A stretch of 58,102 nt of DNA from Sulfurovum sp. (GTDB taxonomy: Bacteria; Campylobacterota; Campylobacteria; Campylobacterales; Sulfurovaceae), in the NCBI GenBank assembly GCA_027019175.1, contig JALUXB010000086.1, positions 1-58,102 on the forward strand. Direction: 5' to 3'. A program made the position numbers and the translations under genes. Positions 33,113 to 41,961 of this stretch are shown one piece after another (the first letter of the stretch is position 1; each line of letters begins with the position of its first letter). The notes below the pieces were generated by a model that made no database searches, was not told the origin of the DNA, and was given only the letters and a program-made list of their open reading frames with translations.

Positions 33113-34180
33113 ATGAAAATAAGATCGATACGGACACAATCCCTTAAAGCACCTTTGAAAACCCCTTTTGTAACGGCCCTTCGCCGTGTCGATGCACTCG
33201 AAGACCTGATTGTCATCATTGAATGTGATGATGGCAGTATAGGTTACGGTGAAGGAGCTCCCACCCCCCAGATCACAGGGGAGACCATGGGGTCTATGGC
33301 TGCTGCCGTTGCCTTCATCACACCGCACCTTATCGGCAGAGAGATCGATGATTTCGATACACTGCTGCACCTTGTCCACCATACTATGGTCAAAAACACG
33401 ACTGCAAAATCAGCCCTTGAAATTGCACTCTATGACCTTAAAGCACAGGCACGGCAAATGCCGATTTACAGAATGCTTGGCGGGACAGAACGCCGTTTCA
33501 AAACTGACATCACTGTCAGTATAGGCAATACAGACAAGATGATAGAAGATTCGCTGAAAGCAGTTGCGCTTGGTTATGAGACACTCAAGATTAAAATCGG
33601 TGAAAACCCGCAAAAGGATGCCGGACGTATCAAAGCTATTGCTGCAGCACTCCCCTCTTCCATTTCACTGCGTCTGGATGCCAACCAGGGGTGGAGCGCA
33701 CAGGAGAGTGTGACACTGCTGCATAAGCTTGAAAAAGAGGGCATTGTTGCCGAGTTCATCGAACAGCCCGTACCTGCCGATGACATCGAAGGATTGCGCT
33801 ACATCAAAGAACGGGTTATGACACCCGTCCTTGCCGATGAATCAGTCTTTTCACTCAAAGATGCCAAACTGCTTTTGGAGATGAAGGCAGTCGATTACAT
33901 GAATATTAAACTGGCCAAAACAGGCGGTATCTCCAACGCACTGGCACTGGCAGACCTCTGTGCCCAATATGACGTGCAGTGTATGCTCGGCTGCATGCTT
34001 GAAGGCCCCCTTTCCGTAGCGGCAGGCGTACATGTCGCTTCCGCACGACCGAAAACCATTACGATGCTCGACCTCGATGCCGTTTCACTGCTTGCCTCAC
34101 ACCCCTTGAAAAGTGATATTTTATTTCATGAAAGTGAAATTGTTTTGTCCGATACACCGGGTATCGGAGTATCGCTTTGA
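33113..34180 (+). CDS. Dipeptide epimerase (L-Ala-D/L-Glu epimerase type)
   Basis: 355 aa enolase-superfamily enzyme from the ATG at 33113 (AGGAG at 33103-33107); a GTG one codon earlier is less likely. The catalytic K-x-K is Lys159-x-Lys161 (LKIKIG). Metal ligands are Asp189 (LRLDANQGW), Glu217 (IEQPVP) and Asp242 (ADES), and the second acid/base is Lys266 (NIKLAKTGG). It probably epimerises L-Ala-L/D-Glu from recycled murein, although family members vary in dipeptide preference. Confidence 0.9.
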   Translation: MKIRSIRTQSLKAPLKTPFVTALRRVDALEDLIVIIECDDGSIGYGEGAPTPQITGETMGSMAAAVAFITPHLIGREIDDFDTLLHLVHHTMVKNTTAKSALEIALYDLKAQARQMPIYRMLGGTERRFKTDITVSIGNTDKMIEDSLKAVALGYETLKIKIGENPQKDAGRIKAIAAALPSSISLRLDANQGWSAQESVTLLHKLEKEGIVAEFIEQPVPADDIEGLRYIKERVMTPVLADESVFSLKDAKLLLEMKAVDYMNIKLAKTGGISNALALADLCAQYDVQCMLGCMLEGPLSVAAGVHVASARPKTITMLDLDAVSLLASHPLKSDILFHESEIVLSDTPGIGVSL

Positions 34181-34244
34181 GTATAATCTCCAACCCCGTA
34201 CTATTATGGTAAAATGCCGAAATTTTTAACCATAAGGATATGAA

Positions 34245-35828
34245 TTGGTAGAGATTCGACGCTATTCCAAACAGAACATTAAAAACGACATTCTCTCAGG
34301 AGCACTGGTTGCCGTAGCCCTTGTACCAGAAGCAATTGCATTCTCTTTCATTGCGGGTGTTTCACCGGTAGTAGGACTCTATGCGGCATTCATTATTGGG
34401 CTTGTCACTTCCATTCTTGGGGGTAAACCAGGAATGATCTCTGGTGCTACGGGATCCGTGGCCGTCGTATTCATTTCCCTTGGACTCTGGGTCAAACAGC
34501 ACTACCCCGGACTCGATGCCGAAGCACTCTCTTTCATGGTACTCAACTATATTCTCATCACCTCCATTCTGGCAGGACTTATTCAAATCGCCATAGGCGT
34601 GATGAAAATGGGAAAATTCATCCGTCTTGTACCCCAGCCTGCCCTCTTTGGGTTTGTCAACGGTCTGGCCATTGTCATTGCCCTGGCACAGCTGCCCTTT
34701 CTTGCACCTGCCCACATGGAGCAGTACCACTCATGGTGGGACATCATTGTCGCCAGCGTGCGTGAAAATTATGTGATGTACATCATCATCGCCGTCACCA
34801 TGCTGACAATGCAGTACCTCCCTAAGCTGAGCAAAGCGGTACCTGCCGGGCTGGTTGCCATTGTGGTCATTACCCTCGTGGTTCACTTTGGCCATATCCA
34901 CACCAAAACAGTCGGTGATCTGGCCGACCTTTCCAATGTATCCTTCCCGCACTTTGTCATGCCGGACTATCATCTGCTCTTTAGCTGGGAGTCACTGACC
35001 GTCATCATCTCTACCGCAGTCATTGTCGCACTGGTAGGACTGATTGAATCACTGCTGACACTTTCGGTGCTCGATGAAATGGGCGGCAAACGCGGTTCGG
35101 GCAACAGGGAGTGTGTTGCACTGGGGCTGGGCAATACGCTTTCAGGCCTCTTTGGCGGTATGGCAGGATGCGCGATGATAGGCCAGTCGGTCATCAACTT
35201 CACCTCCGGAGGGTTGGGAAGACTCTCCTCCTTTACCGCGGCAATGCTGCTTATTGTACTGGTAGTCAGCTTCTCCAACGTGATTTCCGCTATTCCTATT
35301 GCCGTACTTGTAGGAATCATGTTCATGGTGAGTATCGGTACCTTCGAGTTCTCTTCTGTCAAACGTCTCAAGCATATGCCAAAGTCCGATGCATTTGTGC
35401 TCATTGTCGTCACCATCATCACGATTTTTGCAGACCTTGCCGTTGCGGTCATTGCCGGTATCATCATCTCGGCACTGGTCTTTGCATGGAAACACGCCAG
35501 GATCTTCAGCCACACACACATGGAAGGCAATAAAAAGATTTACCAGCTTGAAGGGCCTCTTTTCTTCGGCTCCGTCACCTCTTTCAATGAACAGTTCAAT
35601 GTTGCCGAAGACCCAAATGAAGTCGTCATCGACTTCAAAAATGCACGTGTCATGGACAGTTCCGGTGCCGAAGCGATCGATGCACTGACCGAAAAGTACC
35701 GAAAAGCAGGCAAAAAGCTCACGCTGCGACACCTCTCCGAAGACTGCAAAAAAATGCTGCATACGGCAGGGCCTTTCTGTACCTATGAAGAGGATGATCC
35801 AACATACAAGGTTGCACACGACGTGTAG
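34245..35828 (+). CDS. SulP family anion transporter with STAS domain
   Basis: 527 aa. Residues 1-400 hold the SLC26/SulP transmembrane domain (ALVAVALVPEAIAFSFIAG region, GLVTSILGGKPGMISGATGS core GKPGMISGATG). Residues about 425-520 are a cytoplasmic STAS domain with VMDSSGAEAID. The substrate could be sulfate or bicarbonate; the sequence does not decide. The start is TTG at 34245, with AAGGA 6 nt upstream; an out-of-frame ATG five bases earlier opens only a three-codon frame (ATG AAT TGG TAG). Confidence 0.92.
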   Translation: MVEIRRYSKQNIKNDILSGALVAVALVPEAIAFSFIAGVSPVVGLYAAFIIGLVTSILGGKPGMISGATGSVAVVFISLGLWVKQHYPGLDAEALSFMVLNYILITSILAGLIQIAIGVMKMGKFIRLVPQPALFGFVNGLAIVIALAQLPFLAPAHMEQYHSWWDIIVASVRENYVMYIIIAVTMLTMQYLPKLSKAVPAGLVAIVVITLVVHFGHIHTKTVGDLADLSNVSFPHFVMPDYHLLFSWESLTVIISTAVIVALVGLIESLLTLSVLDEMGGKRGSGNRECVALGLGNTLSGLFGGMAGCAMIGQSVINFTSGGLGRLSSFTAAMLLIVLVVSFSNVISAIPIAVLVGIMFMVSIGTFEFSSVKRLKHMPKSDAFVLIVVTIITIFADLAVAVIAGIIISALVFAWKHARIFSHTHMEGNKKIYQLEGPLFFGSVTSFNEQFNVAEDPNEVVIDFKNARVMDSSGAEAIDALTEKYRKAGKKLTLRHLSEDCKKMLHTAGPFCTYEEDDPTYKVAHDV

Positions 35829-35838
35829 GCAACTTTTT

Positions 35839-36201
35839 TTATCCGCCCACCCATGCCAGTGCTTCAGCCGTTCTCTCCGATGGGAACCAGGCTTCCTTGG
35901 TACCGAAAAATTTAGCAAGAATATCTACTTTTACATACCATTTCCACCATCTGCTGTCTGAGACAATTGCCATTTTTTCAATGTGGCGCATATGCTTTAT
36001 GAGCCATTTTCCATCTTCAAAAGCAGCGTTAAGACTCCAGCAGGCATTGTCTCCAAGTATAAGAAGAATACGTATTTTCTTTTCATTCTCAAGATAGGCT
36101 GTAATCTGTTCTATCCACTCTTTTTCTTCCCGGTATGTTATTGTTCCTCTGATTTCATAGATCAAAACACCGGTTTTTGTATCTTTATGCAGGCTGATCA
36201 T
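35839..36201 (-). CDS. SpoIIAA-like (STAS-fold) protein
   Basis: 120 aa from the ATG at 36201, inside the end of the tetR-family gene (17-nt overlap); an upstream in-frame start at 36243 is less likely. GVLIYEIRGTITYREEKEW (9-27), ILLILGDNACWS and a tryptophan-rich segment (SRWWKWYVKV) are typical of the SpoIIAA-like/DUF3478 family. The role is unknown, possibly lipid or protein binding. A second family member is encoded at 57341-57706. Confidence 0.8.
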   Translation of the reverse strand: MISLHKDTKTGVLIYEIRGTITYREEKEWIEQITAYLENEKKIRILLILGDNACWSLNAAFEDGKWLIKHMRHIEKMAIVSDSRWWKWYVKVDILAKFFGTKEAWFPSERTAEALAWVGG

Positions 36202-36784
36202 CTTGCAGTAAACCTTTCCCAATATAGTGTTGAATGGTTGCATGTATAACCATAGTATTTGTTGTAAAAAAACTTTCGTGCATCATCATACCATTAAGCA
36301 TCATAAAAAGTATTTCACTCTCTGATTGCGGATTAACTGTAGAAGCTATTTCTCCATTTTTTTGCAGACATTCCAGTATCTGCGTATATCCGCTTATGAT
36401 ATCTTTTGAAAAAATACGATAGGTATGTATAAACTGCCTCGATTCAAAGTTGAACCCAAAGACCTCAAAAAACATCCTTACTGCATGCCTCTCTTCTTTT
36501 GTCAAGAGAAGCGTTTTTTCAAGACATGCCAAAAATGTTTTTAGTGTATTGCAAGGTGTTTCACACATAAATTTGTGTCTAAGCTGTTCAAAATGTTTGT
36601 GGGCGATCTCATTCAAAAGATCTTCTTTGCTATCAAAGTAAAGATACAGCGTACCTTTGGCAACATGTGCCTCTTTGGCGATGTCATTCATCGATGTTGC
36701 CCCAAAGCCTTTTTGCATAAAAACCCGCAATGCAGCATCGATAATGTCTGAACGCATTTGTGCTTTGTCAACGATTTTCGGCAT
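36185..36784 (-). CDS. TetR/AcrR family transcriptional repressor
   Basis: 199 aa. The N-terminal helix-turn-helix is classical: IIDAALRVFMQKGFGATSMNDIA core VFMQKGFGATSMNDIA, then VAKGTLYLYFDSKEDLLN core GTLYLYFDSKEDLL (41-57). The C-terminal ligand domain is unlike any I can name. It is divergent from the Lol-like export cassette, and both operators in the 134-bp spacer have TetR-type symmetry, so it most likely represses itself and the cassette until a ligand binds. AAAGGAGTTTTCTGT precedes the ATG. Confidence 0.92.
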   Translation of the reverse strand: MPKIVDKAQMRSDIIDAALRVFMQKGFGATSMNDIAKEAHVAKGTLYLYFDSKEDLLNEIAHKHFEQLRHKFMCETPCNTLKTFLACLEKTLLLTKEERHAVRMFFEVFGFNFESRQFIHTYRIFSKDIISGYTQILECLQKNGEIASTVNPQSESEILFMMLNGMMMHESFFTTNTMVIHATIQHYIGKGLLQDDQPA

Positions 36785-36811
36785 ACAGAAAACTCCTTTG
36801 GAGTATTTTAA

Positions 36812-36825
36812 TGACTATTTGGTCA
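36812..36825. promoter_or_regulatory. TetR-type operator, copy 1
   Basis: TGACTATTTGGTCA, an inverted repeat with TGAC-A arms around a 2-bp centre, 27 bp upstream of the tetR-family start. It matches copy 2 at 12 of 14 positions or nearly so (TGACYA-NN-TGGTCA) and should lie in the repressor's own promoter. Confidence 0.7.
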
Positions 36826-36842
36826 TAAAAAGATTAAAACAC

Positions 36843-36871
36843 TTGACATATCTATAAAAAAGAGCTACCAT
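36843..36871 (+). promoter_or_regulatory. Promoter of the LolA-like/ABC cassette
   Basis: TTGACA (36843-36848) and TACCAT (36866-36871) are separated by exactly 17 bp. Transcription would start near 36878, immediately before or within operator copy 2, so bound repressor would block initiation. Confidence 0.6.
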
Positions 36872-36879
36872 TTTATTAA

Positions 36880-36893
36880 TGACCAACTGGTCA
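36880..36893. promoter_or_regulatory. TetR-type operator, copy 2
   Basis: TGACCAACTGGTCA is a near-perfect palindrome (6-bp arms TGACCA/TGGTCA, 2-bp centre), 68 bp from copy 1 centre to centre and 25 bp before the cassette's first ATG. Confidence 0.75.
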
Positions 36894-36918
36894 CTATAAG
36901 AAAACAAAGGATTTTTGG

Positions 36919-37644
36919 ATGAAAAAAGCACTCGTTTTACTCTTCGCCTCAATCTTGCTGCATGCAAATGAAGTAGAAGATATTGTCAGGAAGGTAGATC
37001 ACAATATGCGTGGCAAAACGCTGTATGTCAAGATGAAGATGACAGTGCAGACTGCGCACCACAAGCGCAGTATGGAGCTGGAGAGCTGGTCTGAAGGAAA
37101 AAAGAAAAATTTTGTCAAGGTGCTTGCTCCCTCAAGAGAGTATGGCATTACCTTTTTGAGTCTTGATGGGCAGATGTGGCAGTATGTCCCAAAGATAGAG
37201 CGCATTATCAAGATACCGCCCTCTATGATGCTGCAAAAATGGATGGGCAGTGACATCACCAATGACGATGTGGTCAAGCAGAGTTCCATTGTTGATGACT
37301 ATACCCCAAAACTGCTCGGCAAAAAGGGTACGATAGTGACTATTTCGCTGATACCCAAACCGCAGGCGACAGTGGTCTGGGGTAAGATTGTGACACAGAT
37401 AGATACCCGCACCTATACAAGCGTGCAGGAGGTCTATTATGATCAAGAGGGTACAAAGGTGCGTGTTTTTGACTATGCAGATGTCAAACAGTACGGAAAG
37501 TACTACCTGCCCACACTCTGGAAGGTAAAACCCTTTGATGCACCAGGACACCTGACCACTATCAAGATAGAAGATGCCAGGTATGATGCACCTATCGATC
37601 CGGCATATTTTAGTTTAAGCGCGCTGAAACGCTTTTCCAACTGA
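36919..37644 (+). CDS. LolA-like outer membrane lipoprotein-sorting protein
   Basis: 241 aa periplasmic protein with a signal peptide (MKKALVLLFASILLHA, cleavage near residue 16). DHNMRGKTLYVKMKMTV, ESWSEGKKKNFVKVLAP, and the FLSLDGQMWQYVPKIERIIKIPPSMM region (core QMWQYVPKIERIIKIP) are the pattern of LolA-like proteins annotated as lipoprotein-sorting (PF17131 type). It likely carries a hydrophobic ligand between inner and outer membrane. It is the first gene of the TetR-controlled cassette and is followed after 8 nt by the first permease. It is not the housekeeping LolA by context. Confidence 0.86.
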   Translation: MKKALVLLFASILLHANEVEDIVRKVDHNMRGKTLYVKMKMTVQTAHHKRSMELESWSEGKKKNFVKVLAPSREYGITFLSLDGQMWQYVPKIERIIKIPPSMMLQKWMGSDITNDDVVKQSSIVDDYTPKLLGKKGTIVTISLIPKPQATVVWGKIVTQIDTRTYTSVQEVYYDQEGTKVRVFDYADVKQYGKYYLPTLWKVKPFDAPGHLTTIKIEDARYDAPIDPAYFSLSALKRFSN

Positions 37645-37652
37645 GGCAGGCT

Positions 37653-38864
37653 ATGTTTTCGCTTGCCTTAAAGAACATCTTTTTCTACAAAGGGCGTTCT
37701 CTGACCACCTTTTTGCTGACCTTTGTTTCGGTCTTTCTCTTCATCGTCTATGTGGCGTTTATGGACGGGGCACACCGCAGTATGCTCAAAAATGCCCTTG
37801 ATGTCTATACCGGATCACTTCAAATCTATCACAAAGAGTACAGAGAGAAGGGTGGCTATGACTATCTTATAGATGATGTCTCCAAACCGCTTGGTATTTT
37901 GGCGCGTACAAAGGGTCTCAAAGCATACGCATCGAGGCTTGAAACCTATGGCATCGCTTCAAGCAAAAAGCACTCATCTGCCATCATGCTTACCGGTGTT
38001 GACTTTGACAAAGAGGCACAACTCTCAGAACTCAAAAAAGCGCTCAAAAAAGGTACCTACAACAGCAAAGGCGCCTGTGTCTATATGGGAGAGACACTTG
38101 CCAAAAGACTGCACACCGACATAGGAGAAAAGATCTCTTTTGTAGGCTCGGCAGTTGACTACTCTTTTGTAGCGGAACTGTTTGATGTCTGCGGTATCTT
38201 TAAAACAGGGATGTACGATTTTGACTCCCAAAGCGCTTTCATGAACCGTCGCTACTTTGACAGCATCTTTCTCTCAGAAGGTATGGCAACCTACATTGTG
38301 GCAATGGCAGACTCCCTTGGGGAGAATGATAAAATCGCTGCACACATCGCAGATAGACTGCCTCCACAACTGGAACTCTACACCTGGAAAACCCTGATGC
38401 ACTCCATGGTAGAGCTGATGAAGATGGACAGTTTCTTCGGCTATATCTCCATGGGGCTCTTTTTTATGGTCATCTTTTTTGTCATTATGATTTACGGGTT
38501 TATCAACGTCAATGCGCGCATGAAAGAGTTTGGGGTACTTCGTGCCATAGGTGTAAGTGATGCACGGGTCAGTGCACTGCTCTTTACCGAGATACTTTTG
38601 TTGACCCTTGCTGCCATGGCACTGGCAGTACCGCTGGGTGCCTATGTGGCGTACTACTTTCAGGTACACCCCATAATCATTGCCGGTATGAGCGATATGT
38701 ACAAGTCGTATGGTGTCGTCTCAGACAGGGTGCCTACGCTTTTTGACCCTGTGATCATCGCTTGGAACAGCGCTTTGGTATTTGGACTCAACATGCTGAG
38801 TATTCTCTACCCCATCCGCTATGTCAGATCATTTACCCCTGTAGAGGAGATACACCATGTTTAA
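37653..38864 (+). CDS. LolC/E-type ABC transporter permease (first)
   Basis: 403 aa with the MacB/LolC layout: one N-terminal helix (about 17-40), a periplasmic domain of about 230 residues, then three helices forming the FtsX domain (about 270-400; RMKEFGVLRAIGVSDARVSALLF core KEFGVLRAIGVSD). It would draw substrate out of the inner membrane, driven by the ATPase at 40074. Its last codons overlap the start of the second permease by 8 nt, so the two are probably made in equal amounts and pair as a heterodimer. Confidence 0.92.
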   Translation: MFSLALKNIFFYKGRSLTTFLLTFVSVFLFIVYVAFMDGAHRSMLKNALDVYTGSLQIYHKEYREKGGYDYLIDDVSKPLGILARTKGLKAYASRLETYGIASSKKHSSAIMLTGVDFDKEAQLSELKKALKKGTYNSKGACVYMGETLAKRLHTDIGEKISFVGSAVDYSFVAELFDVCGIFKTGMYDFDSQSAFMNRRYFDSIFLSEGMATYIVAMADSLGENDKIAAHIADRLPPQLELYTWKTLMHSMVELMKMDSFFGYISMGLFFMVIFFVIMIYGFINVNARMKEFGVLRAIGVSDARVSALLFTEILLLTLAAMALAVPLGAYVAYYFQVHPIIIAGMSDMYKSYGVVSDRVPTLFDPVIIAWNSALVFGLNMLSILYPIRYVRSFTPVEEIHHV

Positions 38865-40077
38865 AACTGTTGCACATATGGCATACCAAAATGCCTTTTT
38901 ACGCAAAAGCCGTGCCTTGCTGCTTGTCTTGATGATAGGGCTCAGTATGGCAGTCATGGTCGGGCTTGAGGGCTTGTATGACGGCATGTCACAGCACATG
39001 ATAGAGAAGACAAAACGCAGTGACTGCGGCGACATTTCTCTGTTTGCACCCAGGTACCGCACAGAGAACAGCATCGTCTATCACATCAGCAATGCCGGTA
39101 AAAAAGTAGCTCTGCTTCAGGGCATGAAAGGGGTCAGAGATGCCATCTGGCGCATAGAGAGCGAAGGGCTTGCCCAGACGGCACGCAAGTCCAGACCGGC
39201 AAGAGTGGTGGGCATAGATGTTGCAGACGAGGAGAAGTTTGGCAGGTATTCGGACTTTTTGCAAAAAGGCTCACTGGAGTTTGGCAAAGACGGTGCGTTT
39301 ATAGGCAATGTGCTGGCAGACAAACTCAAACTGCTTCTGGGCTCCAAAGTGATTTTTTCCATGCAGGACAGCAGTGGACAGCTACAGTCGGTTGCACTGC
39401 GCATCAAAGCCATCATACACACCACCAACATCATGCTTGACGACAGGGCGATCTACATTTCAAGACAGAAGCTCAACAAACTCCTCTCGCTTCCGCCAAA
39501 AAGTGCCACACAGATAGCGGTACTTGCAGGAGATACAGAGGTAAAAACACTACAGCAACATATCAAAAAGGCATTCCCCAAACTGGATGCAAAACGTTTT
39601 GCCGCACTCTATCCGCAGCTCAAACAGACACAGCAGTTGCTTGATGTATTTAATGAGATAAGTTTTGCCATCGTCATGACCGTTGTTTTTATCGGTATTC
39701 TCGGAGTGATGTATGTCTCAGTGCTTGACCGCATCCGTGAGTTTGGCATACTGCTTGGCATCGGATACGCCTACCGCTACATCCGCTTGCAGGTTTTTCT
39801 GGAAGCCTTGTTTCTGGCATTGGCAGGATTTGTACTGGGTTCGGTACTGGGGCTGCTCTTTTTGGTATATCTTAAGTACCATGGGCTTGATCTTTCGGTA
39901 TTTTCGTCCGGCATGAGCATGTTTGGTCTTGACAGTACGATACATGCTGTCATAAAACCCGGCTATTTTGTGAGCACTTTCATTGCGATTGTGACCGCTT
40001 CGCTTCTTAGTATCTTTTTGCCGCTGAGAAAAATAAAACGACTCGATCCCATAGAAGTTATAAGGAGTATAGGATGA
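38857..40077 (+). CDS. LolC/E-type ABC transporter permease (second)
   Basis: 406 aa, same topology as the first permease: N-terminal helix (about 19-40), periplasmic domain with RPARVVGIDVADEEKFG and FIGNVLADKLKLLLGSKV, then three C-terminal helices (DRIREFGILLGIGYAYRYIRLQ core IREFGILLGIGYA). The C-terminus ends LDPIEVIRSIG, the usual FtsX/MacB tail. The two permeases differ clearly in sequence, as LolC and LolE do. The ATPase gene overlaps its stop by 4 nt. Confidence 0.92.
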   Translation: MFKTVAHMAYQNAFLRKSRALLLVLMIGLSMAVMVGLEGLYDGMSQHMIEKTKRSDCGDISLFAPRYRTENSIVYHISNAGKKVALLQGMKGVRDAIWRIESEGLAQTARKSRPARVVGIDVADEEKFGRYSDFLQKGSLEFGKDGAFIGNVLADKLKLLLGSKVIFSMQDSSGQLQSVALRIKAIIHTTNIMLDDRAIYISRQKLNKLLSLPPKSATQIAVLAGDTEVKTLQQHIKKAFPKLDAKRFAALYPQLKQTQQLLDVFNEISFAIVMTVVFIGILGVMYVSVLDRIREFGILLGIGYAYRYIRLQVFLEALFLALAGFVLGSVLGLLFLVYLKYHGLDLSVFSSGMSMFGLDSTIHAVIKPGYFVSTFIAIVTASLLSIFLPLRKIKRLDPIEVIRSIG

Positions 40078-40745
40078 TCAGACTTGTCAATGTGAACAAA
40101 TATTTCTACAGAGGAGACCCGCGTGAAGTGCATGCGCTCAAAGATGTCAATCTGAGCATTCAAAGCGGTGAATTTACAGTCATCACAGGACCTTCGGGCT
40201 GCGGTAAAACAACGCTGCTAAACGCCATCGGTGTATTAGATAATGTCAGCGAAGGGGAGATATGGCTCGAAGACAGAGAGATAGCCCATCTGCCCGCCAC
40301 ACAGAAAACAGATATACGCCTCAACAGCATCGGCTTTGTTTTTCAGGCATACAACCTTGTGCCTGTACTGACAGTAGAAGAGAACATCGGATTTATCATG
40401 CGCCTACAGGGTTACAGCGATGAAGCCATACGCATACGTGTCAGAGAGGTTGCTTCTATCTTGCAGATAGACCAGAAGCTTGACTCCCTGCCAAACTTTC
40501 TCAGTGGCGGACAACAGCAGAGGGTTGCTGTAGCAAGGGCAGTTGCCTCTAAGCCCAAGATCATCCTCGCAGATGAACCTACAGCCAATCTGGACAGTAA
40601 AAATTCTACTGCGCTAATGGAGATGATGAAGGAGCTTAACCGAAAAGAGGGGATAACCATACTCTTCTCTTCGCATGATGAGTATGTGATGAAAAATGCA
40701 AGACGTACCATCTTGCTCAACGACGGTGCGGTGGTCTCCTCATGA
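40074..40745 (+). CDS. LolD/MacB-type ABC transporter ATPase
   Basis: 223 aa. Walker A GPSGCGKTT (39-47), Q-loop FVFQAYNLVP (88-97), signature LSGGQQQRVAVARA (142-155), Walker B IILADEPTANLD (162-173) and H-loop SSHD are all intact. The length and the YNLVPVLTVEENI segment are those of the LolD/MacB subgroup. It should power the two permeases. It overlaps both neighbours by 4 nt. Confidence 0.94.
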   Translation: MIRLVNVNKYFYRGDPREVHALKDVNLSIQSGEFTVITGPSGCGKTTLLNAIGVLDNVSEGEIWLEDREIAHLPATQKTDIRLNSIGFVFQAYNLVPVLTVEENIGFIMRLQGYSDEAIRIRVREVASILQIDQKLDSLPNFLSGGQQQRVAVARAVASKPKIILADEPTANLDSKNSTALMEMMKELNRKEGITILFSSHDEYVMKNARRTILLNDGAVVSS

Positions 40746-41890
40746 GGTACATTATGTTGCTGTTTGCCTTTACTGCATCTGCTTTGGCACAAGAGTCCTT
40801 TCGGGCGGAGAATACAAATTTTACCATTTCGCAGGGCTCCTTCATCCCCGGTGAAGATGCACGCTACAGCTACAACTATGACCGACTTAGACTCTATTAC
40901 GACTACAAAAAGGATGCGTACTTTTTTCATACAAGTGCAGACGCTGTGCATTATCTTGGGAGAGCATTTACACACTCGGAGACATTTGACTATCTTGAAG
41001 CGTTGCGGGCAGATACACCCATGCGCATACAAACAGCATTTCAACACTATAGCCGTGGTGCATCTGCGGCAAAACTCTACAGGCTTTACGGGGGCTATCA
41101 GGATGACCGCAACCGTATTGTTGCAGGTGTGCAGAACATTACGATGGGGGTCGGACACATCTGGACACCCAGTAACCTTTTTAACCCCAAAAACAGCTAT
41201 GCCCTTGAGCCCGATGAGACATTTGGTGTCCTTGCGCTCTCCTATACGCGCTATATGGGCATGGCATCACAGGTTTATGGTGTAGTTAGCACCCGCAAAG
41301 ACAACAGTGCCAAATATGCAGCAGGTATGCAGACCACCATAGCAACGGCTGAAATTGCACTCAACAGTATCTACTCCAACGATACCAAAATGTTAGGCTA
41401 CACCATACAGGGCAACCTTGGCGACTCAGGTATAGCATGGCGCAGTGAGGGTGCTTTTATCCGGGGCAAACTTCGTACAGCAGACGGTGAGGCAGAAGAG
41501 TCAAACTTTTTCCAGGGGCTTGTAGGCGCAGACTACGGCTTTGCCCAGGGGCTTACCCTCAGCGTCGAGGCACTCTACAGTTCCAAAACATTTGACCTTG
41601 ACACCTATGTGGCAAACATAAACAGTGAACTGACAAACAATCTCACCCTTTCACACTTCTACCTCGGCACCGAACTCTCGTATGATTTTACCCTCTATCT
41701 GTCCGGCAGTCTGCTTTACATTGAGAGCTTTAACAATGAAAACTCCCGCTTCATCGCACCCTCTTTAAGCTATATCATCAACGACAACAACACCCTGACA
41801 CTCGGAGCCCAGCTCTACAGCGGAGCTAAGAAGAGTGAATTTGGAAGGTGGAAGAACAGTTACTTTTTGAAATATGTGCTGAGTTGGTAG
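40742..41890 (+). CDS. Outer membrane beta-barrel protein of the export cassette
   Basis: 382 aa with a signal peptide (MRYIMLLFAFTASALA, cleavage after residue 16). The mature part is a series of amphipathic strands with alternating aromatic residues (RLRLYYDYKKDAYFFHTSA region, LTLSVEALYSS, LYLSGSLLYIES, NTLTLGAQLYSG) and ends KYVLSW, an aromatic C-terminal residue as in BAM-inserted barrels. No named family was recognised. Its 4-nt overlap with the ATPase gene shows it belongs to the cassette and may be the outer membrane exit or acceptor. Confidence 0.78.
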   Translation: MRYIMLLFAFTASALAQESFRAENTNFTISQGSFIPGEDARYSYNYDRLRLYYDYKKDAYFFHTSADAVHYLGRAFTHSETFDYLEALRADTPMRIQTAFQHYSRGASAAKLYRLYGGYQDDRNRIVAGVQNITMGVGHIWTPSNLFNPKNSYALEPDETFGVLALSYTRYMGMASQVYGVVSTRKDNSAKYAAGMQTTIATAEIALNSIYSNDTKMLGYTIQGNLGDSGIAWRSEGAFIRGKLRTADGEAEESNFFQGLVGADYGFAQGLTLSVEALYSSKTFDLDTYVANINSELTNNLTLSHFYLGTELSYDFTLYLSGSLLYIESFNNENSRFIAPSLSYIINDNNTLTLGAQLYSGAKKSEFGRWKNSYFLKYVLSW

Positions 41891-41961
41891 AAAATAGATA
41901 TTTTCTCATTCCACACACACTACACACTCACCATGGTAGCATGAAACAAAAAAGGGGTTTC

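Noticed and set aside
35142-35918. Minus-strand open frame of 258 codons opposite the SulP gene
   Set aside because: Antisense to a conserved transporter; high His/Cys/Asp content typical of shadows.
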